A stretch of 45,742 bases of DNA from Ruminococcus sp. (GTDB lineage Bacteria > Bacillota > Clostridia > Oscillospirales > Ruminococcaceae), in assembly GCA_015066815.1 (NCBI GenBank), contig SVNR01000021.1, forward strand, positions 1 to 45,742, written 5' to 3'. The position numbers and the translations under genes are program-made. The notes under the pieces were generated by a model. That model was not told where the DNA came from. It was given only the letters and a program-made list of their open reading frames with translations, and searched no databases. Below, piece by piece: positions 23,476 through 31,960 of the stretch; within the stretch, counting starts at the first letter, position 1, and every line of letters starts with the position of its first letter.

Positions 23476-25342
23476 ATCAAGAGAAGAACTGAAAAAGTAT
23501 CGTGAAGCCGCAGTTCAGGCATATCATTCACAGGTGCAGCGTGTTATAATATGTGCAGGTACAGGATGTGTTGCCGGCGGTTCTCTCAAGGTATATGACA
23601 AAATAAAGCAGATCATGACTTCGCAGAACATAAACGTTACTGTAGACCTTGAAGTAGATCCTCATGATGAATCTGTAGGGCTTAAAAAGAGCGGATGTCA
23701 TGGCTTCTGTGAAATGGGACCGCTTCTCAGAATAGACCCTCAGGGCTGGCTCTACACAAAGGTAAGCGTTGATGACTGTGAAGAAATAGTAGAAAAAACA
23801 ATAAAAAACGGCGAATATATAGAACGACTTGCATACTGTAAGGATGGCTGTATCTATAAGCAGCAGGACGAGATTCCTTTTTATAAACAGCAGAACCGTA
23901 TGGTTCTTGAACACTGCGGAAAAATTGACGCAGACTGCATAAAAGAATACATAGCTACCGGCGGATACAGTGCTTTTGAAAAAGCTCTGTTTGATATGAC
24001 AAGCGACGAGATAATCGACGAAATCACAAAGTCGGGACTCAGAGGAAGAGGCGGCGGCGGCTTCCCTGCCGGACGAAAGTGGGCTCAGGTAAAACGACAG
24101 CCTGAAGGAAAAAAATATGTAGTTTGTAATGGTGACGAGGGCGATCCGGGTGCTTTTATGGACAGAAGTATTATGGAAGGCGATCCGCATCGTATGCTTG
24201 AGGGTATGATGATTGCCGCTGTTTCATGCGGTGCTGATGAAGGATACATATATGTTCGTGCAGAGTATCCTCTTGCAGTTGAACGTCTCAGAAACGCAAT
24301 TTCTCAGGCAGAAGAAGCCGGACTGCTCGGAGACAATATCCTTGGTACAGATTTTTCTTTCCATATGCATATAACACGCGGAGCCGGAGCTTTCGTGTGC
24401 GGAGAAGGAAGCGCTCTTACATCTTCTATAGAGGGAAAAAGAGGTTTTCCGAGAGTCAAGCCTCCAAGAACTGTAGAACACGGACTTTTTGATAAGCCTA
24501 CTGTTCTTAACAACGTAGAAACCTATGCAAACGTACCTCTTATCATAAACAGCGGTGCGGACAAGTATCTTACATATGGCACAGAGTCCAGTCCGGGAAC
24601 AAAGGCGTTTGCTCTTACCGGAAATATAAACAACACCGGTCTTATAGAGGTTTCCATGGGCACAACGCTTCGCCACATAATATTTGACATAGGCGGCGGA
24701 ATAAGAGATAACGGAGAGTTCAAGGCTGTTCAGATAGGCGGACCATCAGGTGCCTGTCTTACAAAAGAACATCTTGATATGCCTCTTGATTTTGATACAC
24801 TTAAAAAAGTTGACGCTATGATAGGCTCAGGCGGTCTTGTAGTTATGGATTCAGATACCTGTATGGTAGAGGTTGCAAGATTTTTCATGAACTTCACTCA
24901 GAACGAATCCTGCGGAAAATGCGTTCCATGCCGTGAAGGTACGAAGCGTATGCTCGAAATACTCGAGCGAATAGTTGCCGGTGAAGGCCGTGACGGAGAT
25001 ATAGAACTTCTTCTCGAGCTTGCAGATACTATATCAAACACTGCACTGTGCGGCCTCGGAAAATCAGCACCATCACCTGTAATAAGCACTATCAGAAACT
25101 TCCGTGAAGAATACGAGGCTCACATAAAGGAAAAGAGATGTCCTGTCGGAGTTTGTCAGAAGCTTAAAAGAATTGAAATCGATCCTGCACTTTGCAAAGG
25201 TTGTTCAAAATGCTCAAGACAGTGTCCTGTTGACGCTATCAGCGGCAAGATCAAAGAACCTTTTACGATTGATCTTTCAAAATGTATCCGATGCGGAAGC
25301 TGTATAACAGCTTGTCCGTTCCACGCTATAAAGGAGGGCTGA
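23468..25342 (+). CDS. hydB: HydB/NuoF-like NAD-binding subunit of the hydrogenase
   Basis: 624-aa flavoprotein. An N-terminal thioredoxin-like [2Fe-2S] domain (CAGTGCVAGG and CHGFCEMG) precedes the FMN/NADH-binding core, GLRGRGGGGFPAGRKW and NGDEGDPGAFMDRS at about residues 185-235. Next come GAGAFVCGEGSAL, the [4Fe-4S] motif CGKCVPCREGTKR and a C-terminal two-cluster ferredoxin domain (CKGCSKCSRQCP, CIRCGSCITACP). This is the standard HydB of electron-bifurcating hydrogenases, which couple NADH and ferredoxin oxidation to H2 production in fermenting anaerobes. The ribosome site is GGGAGG. Confidence 0.94.
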   Translation: MLKSREELKKYREAAVQAYHSQVQRVIICAGTGCVAGGSLKVYDKIKQIMTSQNINVTVDLEVDPHDESVGLKKSGCHGFCEMGPLLRIDPQGWLYTKVSVDDCEEIVEKTIKNGEYIERLAYCKDGCIYKQQDEIPFYKQQNRMVLEHCGKIDADCIKEYIATGGYSAFEKALFDMTSDEIIDEITKSGLRGRGGGGFPAGRKWAQVKRQPEGKKYVVCNGDEGDPGAFMDRSIMEGDPHRMLEGMMIAAVSCGADEGYIYVRAEYPLAVERLRNAISQAEEAGLLGDNILGTDFSFHMHITRGAGAFVCGEGSALTSSIEGKRGFPRVKPPRTVEHGLFDKPTVLNNVETYANVPLIINSGADKYLTYGTESSPGTKAFALTGNINNTGLIEVSMGTTLRHIIFDIGGGIRDNGEFKAVQIGGPSGACLTKEHLDMPLDFDTLKKVDAMIGSGGLVVMDSDTCMVEVARFFMNFTQNESCGKCVPCREGTKRMLEILERIVAGEGRDGDIELLLELADTISNTALCGLGKSAPSPVISTIRNFREEYEAHIKEKRCPVGVCQKLKRIEIDPALCKGCSKCSRQCPVDAISGKIKEPFTIDLSKCIRCGSCITACPFHAIKEG

Positions 25343-25347
25343 TCGTA

Positions 25348-26463
25348 ATGGCTGAAAAACAATTTATGACAGTTGACGGAATTCAGGTAGAAATAAACGG
25401 AGAAAGAAACATTCTTGAAGTACTCCGCAAAAACGGAACAAAGCTCCCTACGTTCTGCTATCACTCGGAGCTTTCTATTTACGGTGCCTGCCGTATGTGT
25501 ATGGTAGAAAACGAAAGAGGCGGTCTTGACGCTGCCTGTTCTACCCCGCCGCGTGCAGGAATGGTAATAAAAACAAACACTGAACGTTTACGTAAATACC
25601 GCAAGAACATTCTTGAGCTTATTCTTGCAAATCACTGCCGTGACTGTACAACATGTGATTATAACACCAGCTGCAAGCTTCAGGTTCTTGCAATGCGTTA
25701 TAATATAGAGGGCGTTCGTTTCCCGAACAGCGCTATATCTACCAAACATGAAGATACATCATCGCTCTGTATATCAAGAGATGCAGGAAAATGCATTCTC
25801 TGCGGTGACTGTGTACGTGTATGCAATGAAATACAAAACGTAGGCGCTATAGATTTTGCTTACCGCGGCTCAAAAATGACCATAAGTACCGCATTCGGCA
25901 AGCCGATTGCCGAATCTCCGTGTGTAGGCTGCGGACAATGTGCCGCTTCCTGCCCTACAGGTGCGATAGTTGTGAAAAATGATACAGATATCGTTTGGAA
26001 AGCACTTGATAATCCCGATATAAGAACATCTGTTCAGATAGCTCCTGCTGTAAGAGTAGCAATAGGCAGAGAGCTTGGAATACACGAAGGCGATGACTGC
26101 ATGGGCAAAATAGTTGCTGCACTCCGCCGTATGGGATTTGATGAGGTGTATGATACTTCTATAGGTGCTGATCTGACTATCGTAGAAGAATCAAACGAGC
26201 TTCTTGAAAGAATAGAAAGCGGAAGCGATATGCCGCTCATAACTTCCTGCTGTCCTGGATGGATCCAGTACTGTGAGAAAAAACACCCTGAGCTTCTTAA
26301 AAACATATCTACCTGCCGCTCCCCTATGCAGATGTTCGCTTCTGTGTTAAAGCATAACGATGAGCATGCAGGTATGCATTTTCATGTAGCTGTTATGCCA
26401 TGTACTGCAAAAAAATACGAAGCTGCAAGAGACGAATTCAAAAAGACGGATGGCCGTATGTAG
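25348..26463 (+). CDS. hydA: [FeFe] hydrogenase catalytic subunit HydA, N-terminal part (frameshifted)
   Basis: 371-residue 5' part of hydA. Start at 25348 with AAGGAGG; the upstream frame from 25282 overlaps hydB. In order: a [2Fe-2S] ferredoxin domain (CYHSELSIYGACRMC), a His-ligated cluster (HCRDCTTCDYNTSC), two [4Fe-4S] clusters (CILCGDCVRVC, CVGCGQCAASCP) and the H-domain with motif L1 TSCCPGW and motif L2 MPCTAKKYEAARDEF. It then runs out of frame and stops at 26461-26463. Motif L3, which holds further H-cluster ligands, is only in the next frame, so this fragment alone cannot bind a complete H-cluster. A missing A in the run 26440-26444 would explain the break. Confidence 0.9.
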   Translation: MAEKQFMTVDGIQVEINGERNILEVLRKNGTKLPTFCYHSELSIYGACRMCMVENERGGLDAACSTPPRAGMVIKTNTERLRKYRKNILELILANHCRDCTTCDYNTSCKLQVLAMRYNIEGVRFPNSAISTKHEDTSSLCISRDAGKCILCGDCVRVCNEIQNVGAIDFAYRGSKMTISTAFGKPIAESPCVGCGQCAASCPTGAIVVKNDTDIVWKALDNPDIRTSVQIAPAVRVAIGRELGIHEGDDCMGKIVAALRRMGFDEVYDTSIGADLTIVEESNELLERIESGSDMPLITSCCPGWIQYCEKKHPELLKNISTCRSPMQMFASVLKHNDEHAGMHFHVAVMPCTAKKYEAARDEFKKTDGRM

Positions 26464-27029
26464 ACGCAGTTATCACTACTCAGGAGCTCATAAAAATGAT
26501 AAGCGTTTCGGGTATTGTATTCAATGATATAGAACCTGAGGCTGTGAACATGCCGTTTGGTTCTGTTTCAGGCGCCGGCGTTATATTCGGTGTTACAGGC
26601 GGTGTAACAGAAGCGGTTCTCCGCAGACTTATAAAAACTCATACAAACAACGAGCTTACATCAATCGCAAATATCGGCCAGCGCGGAGAGAAGGGTATAA
26701 AAGAGTTTGATGTTGAGCTTGGAGACAGAAAGCTTCATATTGCTGTTGTAAGCGGACTCGGAAATGCCGAAAAGGTTATTGAGAGAATGCACAACGGTGA
26801 AAAATTTGACTTTATCGAAGTTATGGCATGTCCGGGAGGATGTGTATACGGAGCAGGACAGCCGTTTTCATACGTTGAGAAACGCAAACGCAGAGGCAAG
26901 GGTCTGTACTCCTCTGATAAGCAGTCCAGCATAAGAAAAGCTGACGATAATCCGGTTATCGCAGCTATATATAACGACATTATCAAGGACAAAGCACACG
27001 AAATGCTTCACATAAGCTACGAAAAGTAA
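26400..27029 (+). CDS. hydA: HydA C-terminal part (frameshifted fragment)
   Basis: Meaningful protein begins around 26443, in the -1 frame relative to the 5' part. Reading KDGWPYVDAVITTQEL, it continues the H-domain without a gap and carries motif L3 in EVMACPGGCVYGAGQP, then the small C-terminal domain. Residues before that are out-of-frame shadow. Joining the two parts by adding one A restores a protein of about 560 residues, normal for a trimeric-type HydA. It may be a real null mutation, an error in the sequence, or, less likely, recoding. No independent ribosome site supports separate translation. A strong terminator follows at 27041. Confidence 0.85.
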   Translation: MYCKKIRSCKRRIQKDGWPYVDAVITTQELIKMISVSGIVFNDIEPEAVNMPFGSVSGAGVIFGVTGGVTEAVLRRLIKTHTNNELTSIANIGQRGEKGIKEFDVELGDRKLHIAVVSGLGNAEKVIERMHNGEKFDFIEVMACPGGCVYGAGQPFSYVEKRKRRGKGLYSSDKQSSIRKADDNPVIAAIYNDIIKDKAHEMLHISYEK

Positions 27030-27040
27030 AAACATTATAA

Positions 27041-27084
27041 AAAACGCTGTACAGCTCTTAAAAAGCTCTGTACAGCGTTTTTTT
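27041..27084. terminator. Bidirectional terminator after hydCBA
   Basis: 14-bp perfect stem (27041-27054 with 27068-27081) with T run on the plus side and, read from the other strand, T6 on the minus side. It serves the hyd operon and the convergent small gene at 27083-27301. Confidence 0.9.
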
Positions 27085-27301
27085 AATGAATGATAATATG
27101 GTTTCCGCCGTCATCCTTAAAAAACTGACGAACTATAACATCAGTGTCTGTGTTTGCAAGGACAACACTGCACAGACCACATCCGCATAATAATGTATAA
27201 CGTTCAACTGCTGAAACAAAATCTTCAAACAGTTCCTTCTTTACCTCTACTACGTCTGCTTCTTTTTCGTTTTCCTCAACATAAAACAAAGCATAGCTCA
27301 T
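27083..27301 (-). CDS. Hypothetical small protein, 72 aa
   Basis: Unrecognised. An acidic helical first half (EENEKEADVVEVKKELFEDF) is followed by LLCGCGLCSVVLANTDTD, with three closely spaced cysteines that could bind metal or be redox-active, and a His-rich end (GGNHIIIH). No signal peptide. It faces the hyd operon, sharing its terminator, and lies beside the redox genes at 27405-28583 but is not clearly in their operon. Function not assigned. Confidence 0.55.
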   Translation of the reverse strand: MSYALFYVEENEKEADVVEVKKELFEDFVSAVERYTLLCGCGLCSVVLANTDTDVIVRQFFKDDGGNHIIIH

Positions 27302-27404
27302 ATTGTAAACACTCCTGTCTTCTTTGATAAGGATATTATAACATGGTTTTTATAATATTTACAATACTTATGATAAAGAAAAACTGCTTTTTGATTCTGA
27401 TTTA

Positions 27405-27635
27405 TCAGAGGCGTGTAAGAGCGTTATCGATACGTGATCTGTCAAAACCGACAATTACTTCGTCTCCTATAACAGAAACGGGAATACCTGTCTGTCCTGA
27501 TATGTCAAAAAGCTCCTTGGCGTATTTTTCGTTTTTTCCTACATCAAGAACCTGATAAGGAATGCTCAGCTTATCAAGATATCCTTTAAGTTCACGGCAG
27601 TATCGGCATCTTTCCGATGAATAGATCTTTATCAT
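27405..27635 (-). CDS. Glutaredoxin-like (NrdH-type) thiol protein
   Basis: 76-aa thioredoxin-fold protein. The active site is CRYC in SSERCRYCRELKGYL at residues 9-12, and the cis-proline lies in GIPVSVIGDEVIVGF. The short length and a C-terminal VGFDRSRID are typical of NrdH/YruB-like glutaredoxins, which take electrons from thioredoxin reductase rather than glutathione. The gene starts nine bases after the thioredoxin reductase-like gene and is surely cotranscribed, so that enzyme is the likely electron donor. Cytosolic. Confidence 0.88.
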   Translation of the reverse strand: MIKIYSSERCRYCRELKGYLDKLSIPYQVLDVGKNEKYAKELFDISGQTGIPVSVIGDEVIVGFDRSRIDNALTRL

Positions 27636-27644
27636 AAAAACTCC

Positions 27645-28583
27645 TTATATAACTATTCTTTCGTTTATTGATTTTTCAGCATTGCAGGCAGCAAGCGTTC
27701 CGTCTGAAACAGCTGTGGTGATCTGTCTGCATTTTTTTGATCGTACATCCCCTGCTGCAAAAACGCCGGGAATACTTGTGCTCAGGTTTTCGTCTGTCAG
27801 TATATATCCGTCGCTGTCGAGTTTTAAAAAGCTTTTAAAAAGCTCTGTATCAGGCCTGTATCCGTTAAATGAAAAAATTGCATCTGCTCTGAGAACAGAG
27901 CTTGTGTTGTTTTTCAGATTTTGCAGGATCGCCCCTATAAATTTATTTTCGCCCATAATATCAACAATATTCCAATTGTATAATATCTGGATATTTTTAA
28001 TAGATTTTAGCCTGTCAAGTAGTATTCCTTCACAGTGAAAACTGTCCTTGCGTCGAACCATAATAACCTTTGACGCAAGGCCGGAAAGATATATTGCGGC
28101 AGATACAGCGCTGTTTCCTCCCCCTGTTACAATAACAGTCTTGTTTTTATACATTGCCCCGTCACACGTTGCGCAGTAGTGTATGCCTTTTCCGCGGAAC
28201 TTTTCTTCATTTGCTACGTCAAGAGGAATAAGTGATGATCCCGTTGCGATTATTATCGCCTCGGCAGTGTATACTGTGTCTTCAGTCACAACTGTTTTTT
28301 TGTCTTCCTTGATATCTATAGCCGTAACCTTTGAAAACTCATTTATCCCGGCGCCGTAGTGAAGTGCCTGCGCTTTCATTTTGTCGGCGAGCTCCCCTCC
28401 GTCTATACTGATAAACGCAGGATAGTTTTCTATGGCTTCAACCGAAACTATTTTTCCACCGGAAATGCTTGCTTCACAGACAACTGTATCAAGTCCGGCT
28501 CTTGCTGAATATATTGCAGCAGTAAGACCTGCAGCACCGCCGCCTATTATCAGAACATCAACATGCTTTTCTTTTTCGCTCAT
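27645..28583 (-). CDS. trxB: Thioredoxin reductase-like flavoprotein
   Basis: 312 aa. FAD-binding IIGGGAAGLTAAIYSARAG at the N-terminus, redox-active CATC in HYCATCDGAMY at about residue 135, a second nucleotide-binding loop VTGGGNSAVSAAIYL, and the C-terminal FAD motif GVFAAGDVRSKKCRQ. The typical NAD(P)H-binding HRRxxxR is replaced by VRRKDSFHCE, so the electron donor may be a different nucleotide or ferredoxin. Paired with the NrdH-like glutaredoxin downstream. The ribosome site is GAGGTGGG. Confidence 0.88.
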   Translation of the reverse strand: MSEKEKHVDVLIIGGGAAGLTAAIYSARAGLDTVVCEASISGGKIVSVEAIENYPAFISIDGGELADKMKAQALHYGAGINEFSKVTAIDIKEDKKTVVTEDTVYTAEAIIIATGSSLIPLDVANEEKFRGKGIHYCATCDGAMYKNKTVIVTGGGNSAVSAAIYLSGLASKVIMVRRKDSFHCEGILLDRLKSIKNIQILYNWNIVDIMGENKFIGAILQNLKNNTSSVLRADAIFSFNGYRPDTELFKSFLKLDSDGYILTDENLSTSIPGVFAAGDVRSKKCRQITTAVSDGTLAACNAEKSINERIVI

Positions 28584-28667
28584 AAAAGTCCCACCTCTGA
28601 AAAATTTTGTTATATCATATATTTTATCCTGAAAAAGATTTTATACACATAAAAGAAGCTTTAAAAT

Positions 28668-30176
28668 TCAAAAAGACGGTCGTATGATCTTTCTTGAAGC
28701 TGTTTTTTCAAATTCTTTATCTCTGAAAACTATGCTTACTATTCGTTTTGAAGGAGGAAAAGAATCGTTTACTTTGTCTACTTCTACCCTGATATCTGAC
28801 TTGATATCGTTAGCTTTATACTCAGGGTCCGGATAGATCTCAGCTGTTATCCTGTCATTTTTTGCATACACTATTATCTCTTTTATGCGGGGAGAACCGG
28901 AAAACTGGTTTTCAAGTTCTTCAGGAGAAACGTTCTCGCCGTTTGAAAGAATTATAAGGTTTTTCTTTCTTCCTGTCAGAAACAGATAACCGCTTTCGTT
29001 CTTGTATCCGAGATCCCCTGTCCTGAGCCAGCCGTCTTCTGTAAACGCCTTTGCAGTTTCTTCAGGATTTTTATAATACCCCATCATGACGGATCTGCTT
29101 TTTACGCAGATCTCGCCATCGTCAATTCTTACCTCGCAGCCCGGAACTATTTTGCCGACGGATTCGGGGAAAGGAGTATTCATTTTTCCGCTGCAGATTC
29201 TGGGTGAGCACTCTGTCATACCATAGCCTTGTGATATATCGATTCCGAACTTTTTATACCTTTTCTGTATATCAGGGCTCAGATAAGCTCCGCCGGTAAA
29301 TATAGCATAGAGCTCGTTTCCAAGTACTTCACCTGCAGCAGCTTTTCTGTCAGAGGTTTTCTGATAAAGTGCTTCTATTTTGTTTATAAGCGAAAGTGCT
29401 ATCATAGGAACAAACGTAACTGTGTTTGGCTGAAAAAGCTTCATGTTTTTAGAAAGCCTCATGAGAGAATCGTTAACACAGACCGTTCTTCCAAACCATA
29501 GACTGCATAAAATATCGCAGGTGAAGCAGAAAATATGATGTACAGGAAGCACTGTCATTTTCTTTTCACCATGACATGAATCATCCGGCTCGCAGGTAGT
29601 ATTGTCTATGAGGTTTCCGTGACTCAGCATAACGCCTTTGCTTTTTCCTGTTGTACCTGAAGTAAACAGAATTGCTGAAAGCTCGTCTTCAGAAGGAGTT
29701 TTCTGTGGCTTTTTTCCATGATACTTTTTAAGTATGTCGTCAAGGAACAGCGTGTTTTCAGTTTTCTCAAAGATACTTATATACTGCTTTACTGACGGAC
29801 AGAGCCTCTTGAATACTTCTACATCCCCTGTATGATTACTGTCAAGGAAAACTACTTCACAGTCAGAACGGTTTATCTCATCTGCAATACGTTCTGCTTT
29901 GTTTGATGTATCAAGCGGTACAGATACGTTTGCACAGCACTGTATTCCGAGCCATGCTGTAAGGTATTTGTATGATGTATCTCCTATAAGTGCAGCGTGT
30001 ATTTTTGATTTGAATGTTTCCTCAAGCCATGCCGCCACAGCGTCACAGTCATTACGGAACATGTGAAAACTCGAACTTCTTATCTGCTCCCTGATATGTT
30101 CTGTGATAAAAGTCTTTTCTCCGTATTTTTCATCGGCATAATATACGAGCTCCTTAAGTGTTTTGATTTTTTTCAT
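28668..30176 (-). CDS. AMP-forming acyl/aminoacyl ligase (stand-alone A domain)
   Basis: 502-aa ANL-superfamily adenylating enzyme. Core motifs: LFTSGTTGKSKGVMLSHGNL (P-loop), QGYGMTECSP, WLRTGDLGY, GRKKNLIILSNGENVSPEE, and the catalytic lysine in FEKTASRKIIR close to the end. It should adenylate a carboxylic acid and load it on the carrier protein encoded just before it, whose gene it overlaps by 23 bases. Long-chain or medium-chain acyl chains are likelier than amino acids, given the acyl-AMP ligase look. The substrate cannot be read from sequence by eye. Third gene of the C/carrier/A operon. Confidence 0.85.
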   Translation of the reverse strand: MKKIKTLKELVYYADEKYGEKTFITEHIREQIRSSSFHMFRNDCDAVAAWLEETFKSKIHAALIGDTSYKYLTAWLGIQCCANVSVPLDTSNKAERIADEINRSDCEVVFLDSNHTGDVEVFKRLCPSVKQYISIFEKTENTLFLDDILKKYHGKKPQKTPSEDELSAILFTSGTTGKSKGVMLSHGNLIDNTTCEPDDSCHGEKKMTVLPVHHIFCFTCDILCSLWFGRTVCVNDSLMRLSKNMKLFQPNTVTFVPMIALSLINKIEALYQKTSDRKAAAGEVLGNELYAIFTGGAYLSPDIQKRYKKFGIDISQGYGMTECSPRICSGKMNTPFPESVGKIVPGCEVRIDDGEICVKSRSVMMGYYKNPEETAKAFTEDGWLRTGDLGYKNESGYLFLTGRKKNLIILSNGENVSPEELENQFSGSPRIKEIIVYAKNDRITAEIYPDPEYKANDIKSDIRVEVDKVNDSFPPSKRIVSIVFRDKEFEKTASRKIIRPSF

Positions 30177-30399
30177 TTTTCAATACCTCAAAATATTCTA
30201 CCATTTCTCCGACAGTTTTTATAGACGTTGCCTCCGACTCGATTATTTCTATATCAAATTCATCTTCAGCCTCACCGAGCATGCACATATAATCATATGA
30301 GTTAAAGCCAAGTTCTTCAGAAAAACGTGAAGATGGCAAAATCTCCTCTTCATCCGCTTCAACATACTGACATATAAGTTTTTTGAATTGTTCGAACAT
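30154..30399 (-). CDS. Acyl/peptidyl carrier protein
   Basis: 81-aa four-helix carrier protein. The phosphopantetheine-attachment serine is in LGFNSYDYM (about residue 34), a variant of the usual GxDSL. The surface is acidic, as expected of carriers. It lies between the condensation enzyme (20 bases upstream) and the AMP-ligase (overlap), so it should shuttle the activated acid between them. No phosphopantetheinyl transferase gene is in the window. Confidence 0.87.
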   Translation of the reverse strand: MFEQFKKLICQYVEADEEEILPSSRFSEELGFNSYDYMCMLGEAEDEFDIEIIESEATSIKTVGEMVEYFEVLKNEKNQNT

Positions 30400-30418
30400 C
30401 TTTTTTCTCCTTTGATCA

Positions 30419-31825
30419 TCAGGTCATGTTTATTATTTCTTCCAGGGTCTTATCCGGGTTTTCAATGCTCCGGAACAGTACTCTTCCGATAAAATAATAC
30501 AGAAACTCTACTTCCTTTTCGTTTGCAAACTCAGTCTGATATCCGAAGTAAAAGTTAAGGCCGCCGTCGTTCTGACGATGCATTGCAGTGATATACATTG
30601 GCTGTGCCTGTTTTCCGCTGCTGTACCATCTGCTTTTGAATTCAATATCCTTAAGATACGGGACGATGCTTTTCATAGTTGCAGGCTGATATGTGAAGCC
30701 AATGCTTTCATATGTGCTGTTAGGCTCAGCTTCATAGTGCTGTCTCATCTTAACATAGTATTTCATCGTAGGATAATCTGCATGGACAAACATCTGCTGC
30801 TGTTCTTCAGTAATAATCCTTATAGAATCGATTACCGATGTATCAAGAGGTATTATTGTTCTGAGCGGAAGGCAATGCATGAGTACGCCTCCGCATTTTT
30901 TCTGAAGCACTGTAGTACGTCTGCTTATAAAGTTTTTTATAGTTATATCTGTTTCGTTATCGTTAAACTTTGAAAGAACTGTTCGTATCGCATGAAGTAT
31001 GACTGCACTTACAGGAACATTGTATTTTTCTGCAAAATCAATAATTATTTTTGTTGATTCTGCATCGAGACTATATGTTACAGTATTTCCGTCGCCATTG
31101 CTTGAATATAGCATTCCCCATCGCTGATGGGGAGCGTTGTTAATATCTCTGAGCTTAGAAAGTCTTTTTTTGCCTGTAAAATCAGTATACATAGGCTCAG
31201 GTCTTTTTAGTTTTCCAAGCCAGAACGCCTCATCTTTTTCATGTTTTTTGCTGCCTTCGTATTCAAGCTCCTTCTTTACCGCTTCTATATATGATGTCAT
31301 AGGTTTAGGATACGGAAAGTCATGCATAAGATAGCAGTAAATTTCCATTACGTCCTTGACAAAAGCTATAACTGATCCCGAATCCATACAGCAATGGTGA
31401 ACATTCAGATAGAAGCCGTTGAAGCCACCTGGAAGAGTAACTATAACTATCCGTGAAAGCGGACCTGAAAATGTATCAAAAGGCTGAGCTGTCCACTTGC
31501 TAAGGACTTCGTGAGCTTTTTCTTCAGTCCATTCTGAAAAGTCATAGTATTCGAAAAACCGGTTTTCATAGGGCATTACGTACTGAAAAACCTCATCTGT
31601 TTCGGGATCCTTCCATAGTCTGAGACGCAGGGACTCACATCTTTCTACTGCTCGATTAAGAGCTTCTCTCAAAGCAGCAATGTTTACATTCGCTTTCAGA
31701 TACTGTCCTGTGCCGATGTTTACTATTTCGGCTGTTTCACTCAGCTTGAGAGTATATATATGCACCAGCTGTGCTGGGGTAATCGGATAGCAATCCCTTT
31801 TTATTCCCCCGATAATCTTTTCCAT
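30419..31825 (-). CDS. Stand-alone condensation-domain enzyme
   Basis: 468-aa protein of the NRPS condensation/CoA-dependent acyltransferase superfamily. It opens with YPITPAQL, the C1-like motif, and carries the active-site motif in NVHHCCMDSGSV at about residue 140. This is HHxxxDG with the Gly replaced by Ser; both His residues and the Asp remain. It ends with a second-lobe region (NFYFGYQTEF). Expected job: transfer the acid bound to the adjacent carrier onto an amine or alcohol acceptor. Being a separate protein, not part of a megasynthase, is unusual. First gene of the three-gene operon; ribosome site GGAGGA. Product unknown. Confidence 0.82.
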   Translation of the reverse strand: MEKIIGGIKRDCYPITPAQLVHIYTLKLSETAEIVNIGTGQYLKANVNIAALREALNRAVERCESLRLRLWKDPETDEVFQYVMPYENRFFEYYDFSEWTEEKAHEVLSKWTAQPFDTFSGPLSRIVIVTLPGGFNGFYLNVHHCCMDSGSVIAFVKDVMEIYCYLMHDFPYPKPMTSYIEAVKKELEYEGSKKHEKDEAFWLGKLKRPEPMYTDFTGKKRLSKLRDINNAPHQRWGMLYSSNGDGNTVTYSLDAESTKIIIDFAEKYNVPVSAVILHAIRTVLSKFNDNETDITIKNFISRRTTVLQKKCGGVLMHCLPLRTIIPLDTSVIDSIRIITEEQQQMFVHADYPTMKYYVKMRQHYEAEPNSTYESIGFTYQPATMKSIVPYLKDIEFKSRWYSSGKQAQPMYITAMHRQNDGGLNFYFGYQTEFANEKEVEFLYYFIGRVLFRSIENPDKTLEEIINMT

Positions 31826-31890
31826 AAAACTATTCCTCCGTTTTTTCTGAAAAAATATTCTGACATTAAAAATCCCTTGAAAACAAAAAT

Positions 31891-31942
31891 ATAACCGTTA
31901 CACAAAAAACAACTTGCTTATTGTATTCTGTGTAACGGTTAT
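31891..31942 (-). terminator. Terminator after the histidine phosphatase gene
   Basis: Perfect 14-bp stem ATAACCGTTACACA/TGTGTAACGGTTAT (31891-31904 with 31929-31942) and a T-rich tail on the minus strand. The loop is long (24 bases). It separates the upstream genes from the condensation-enzyme operon. Confidence 0.75.
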
Positions 31943-31960
31943 TGGTTTTATTCAGTTTTT

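Noticed and set aside
23528..24190. Long minus-strand open frame inside hydB
   Set aside because: It is a shadow of hydB, which has clear motifs and a ribosome site; the antisense frame has neither.
26400..27029. Independent gene for a separate small hydrogenase-like protein
   Set aside because: No ribosome site, and the first part is a shadow of hydA. Its meaningful sequence continues the upstream H-domain exactly, so it is a frameshifted half.
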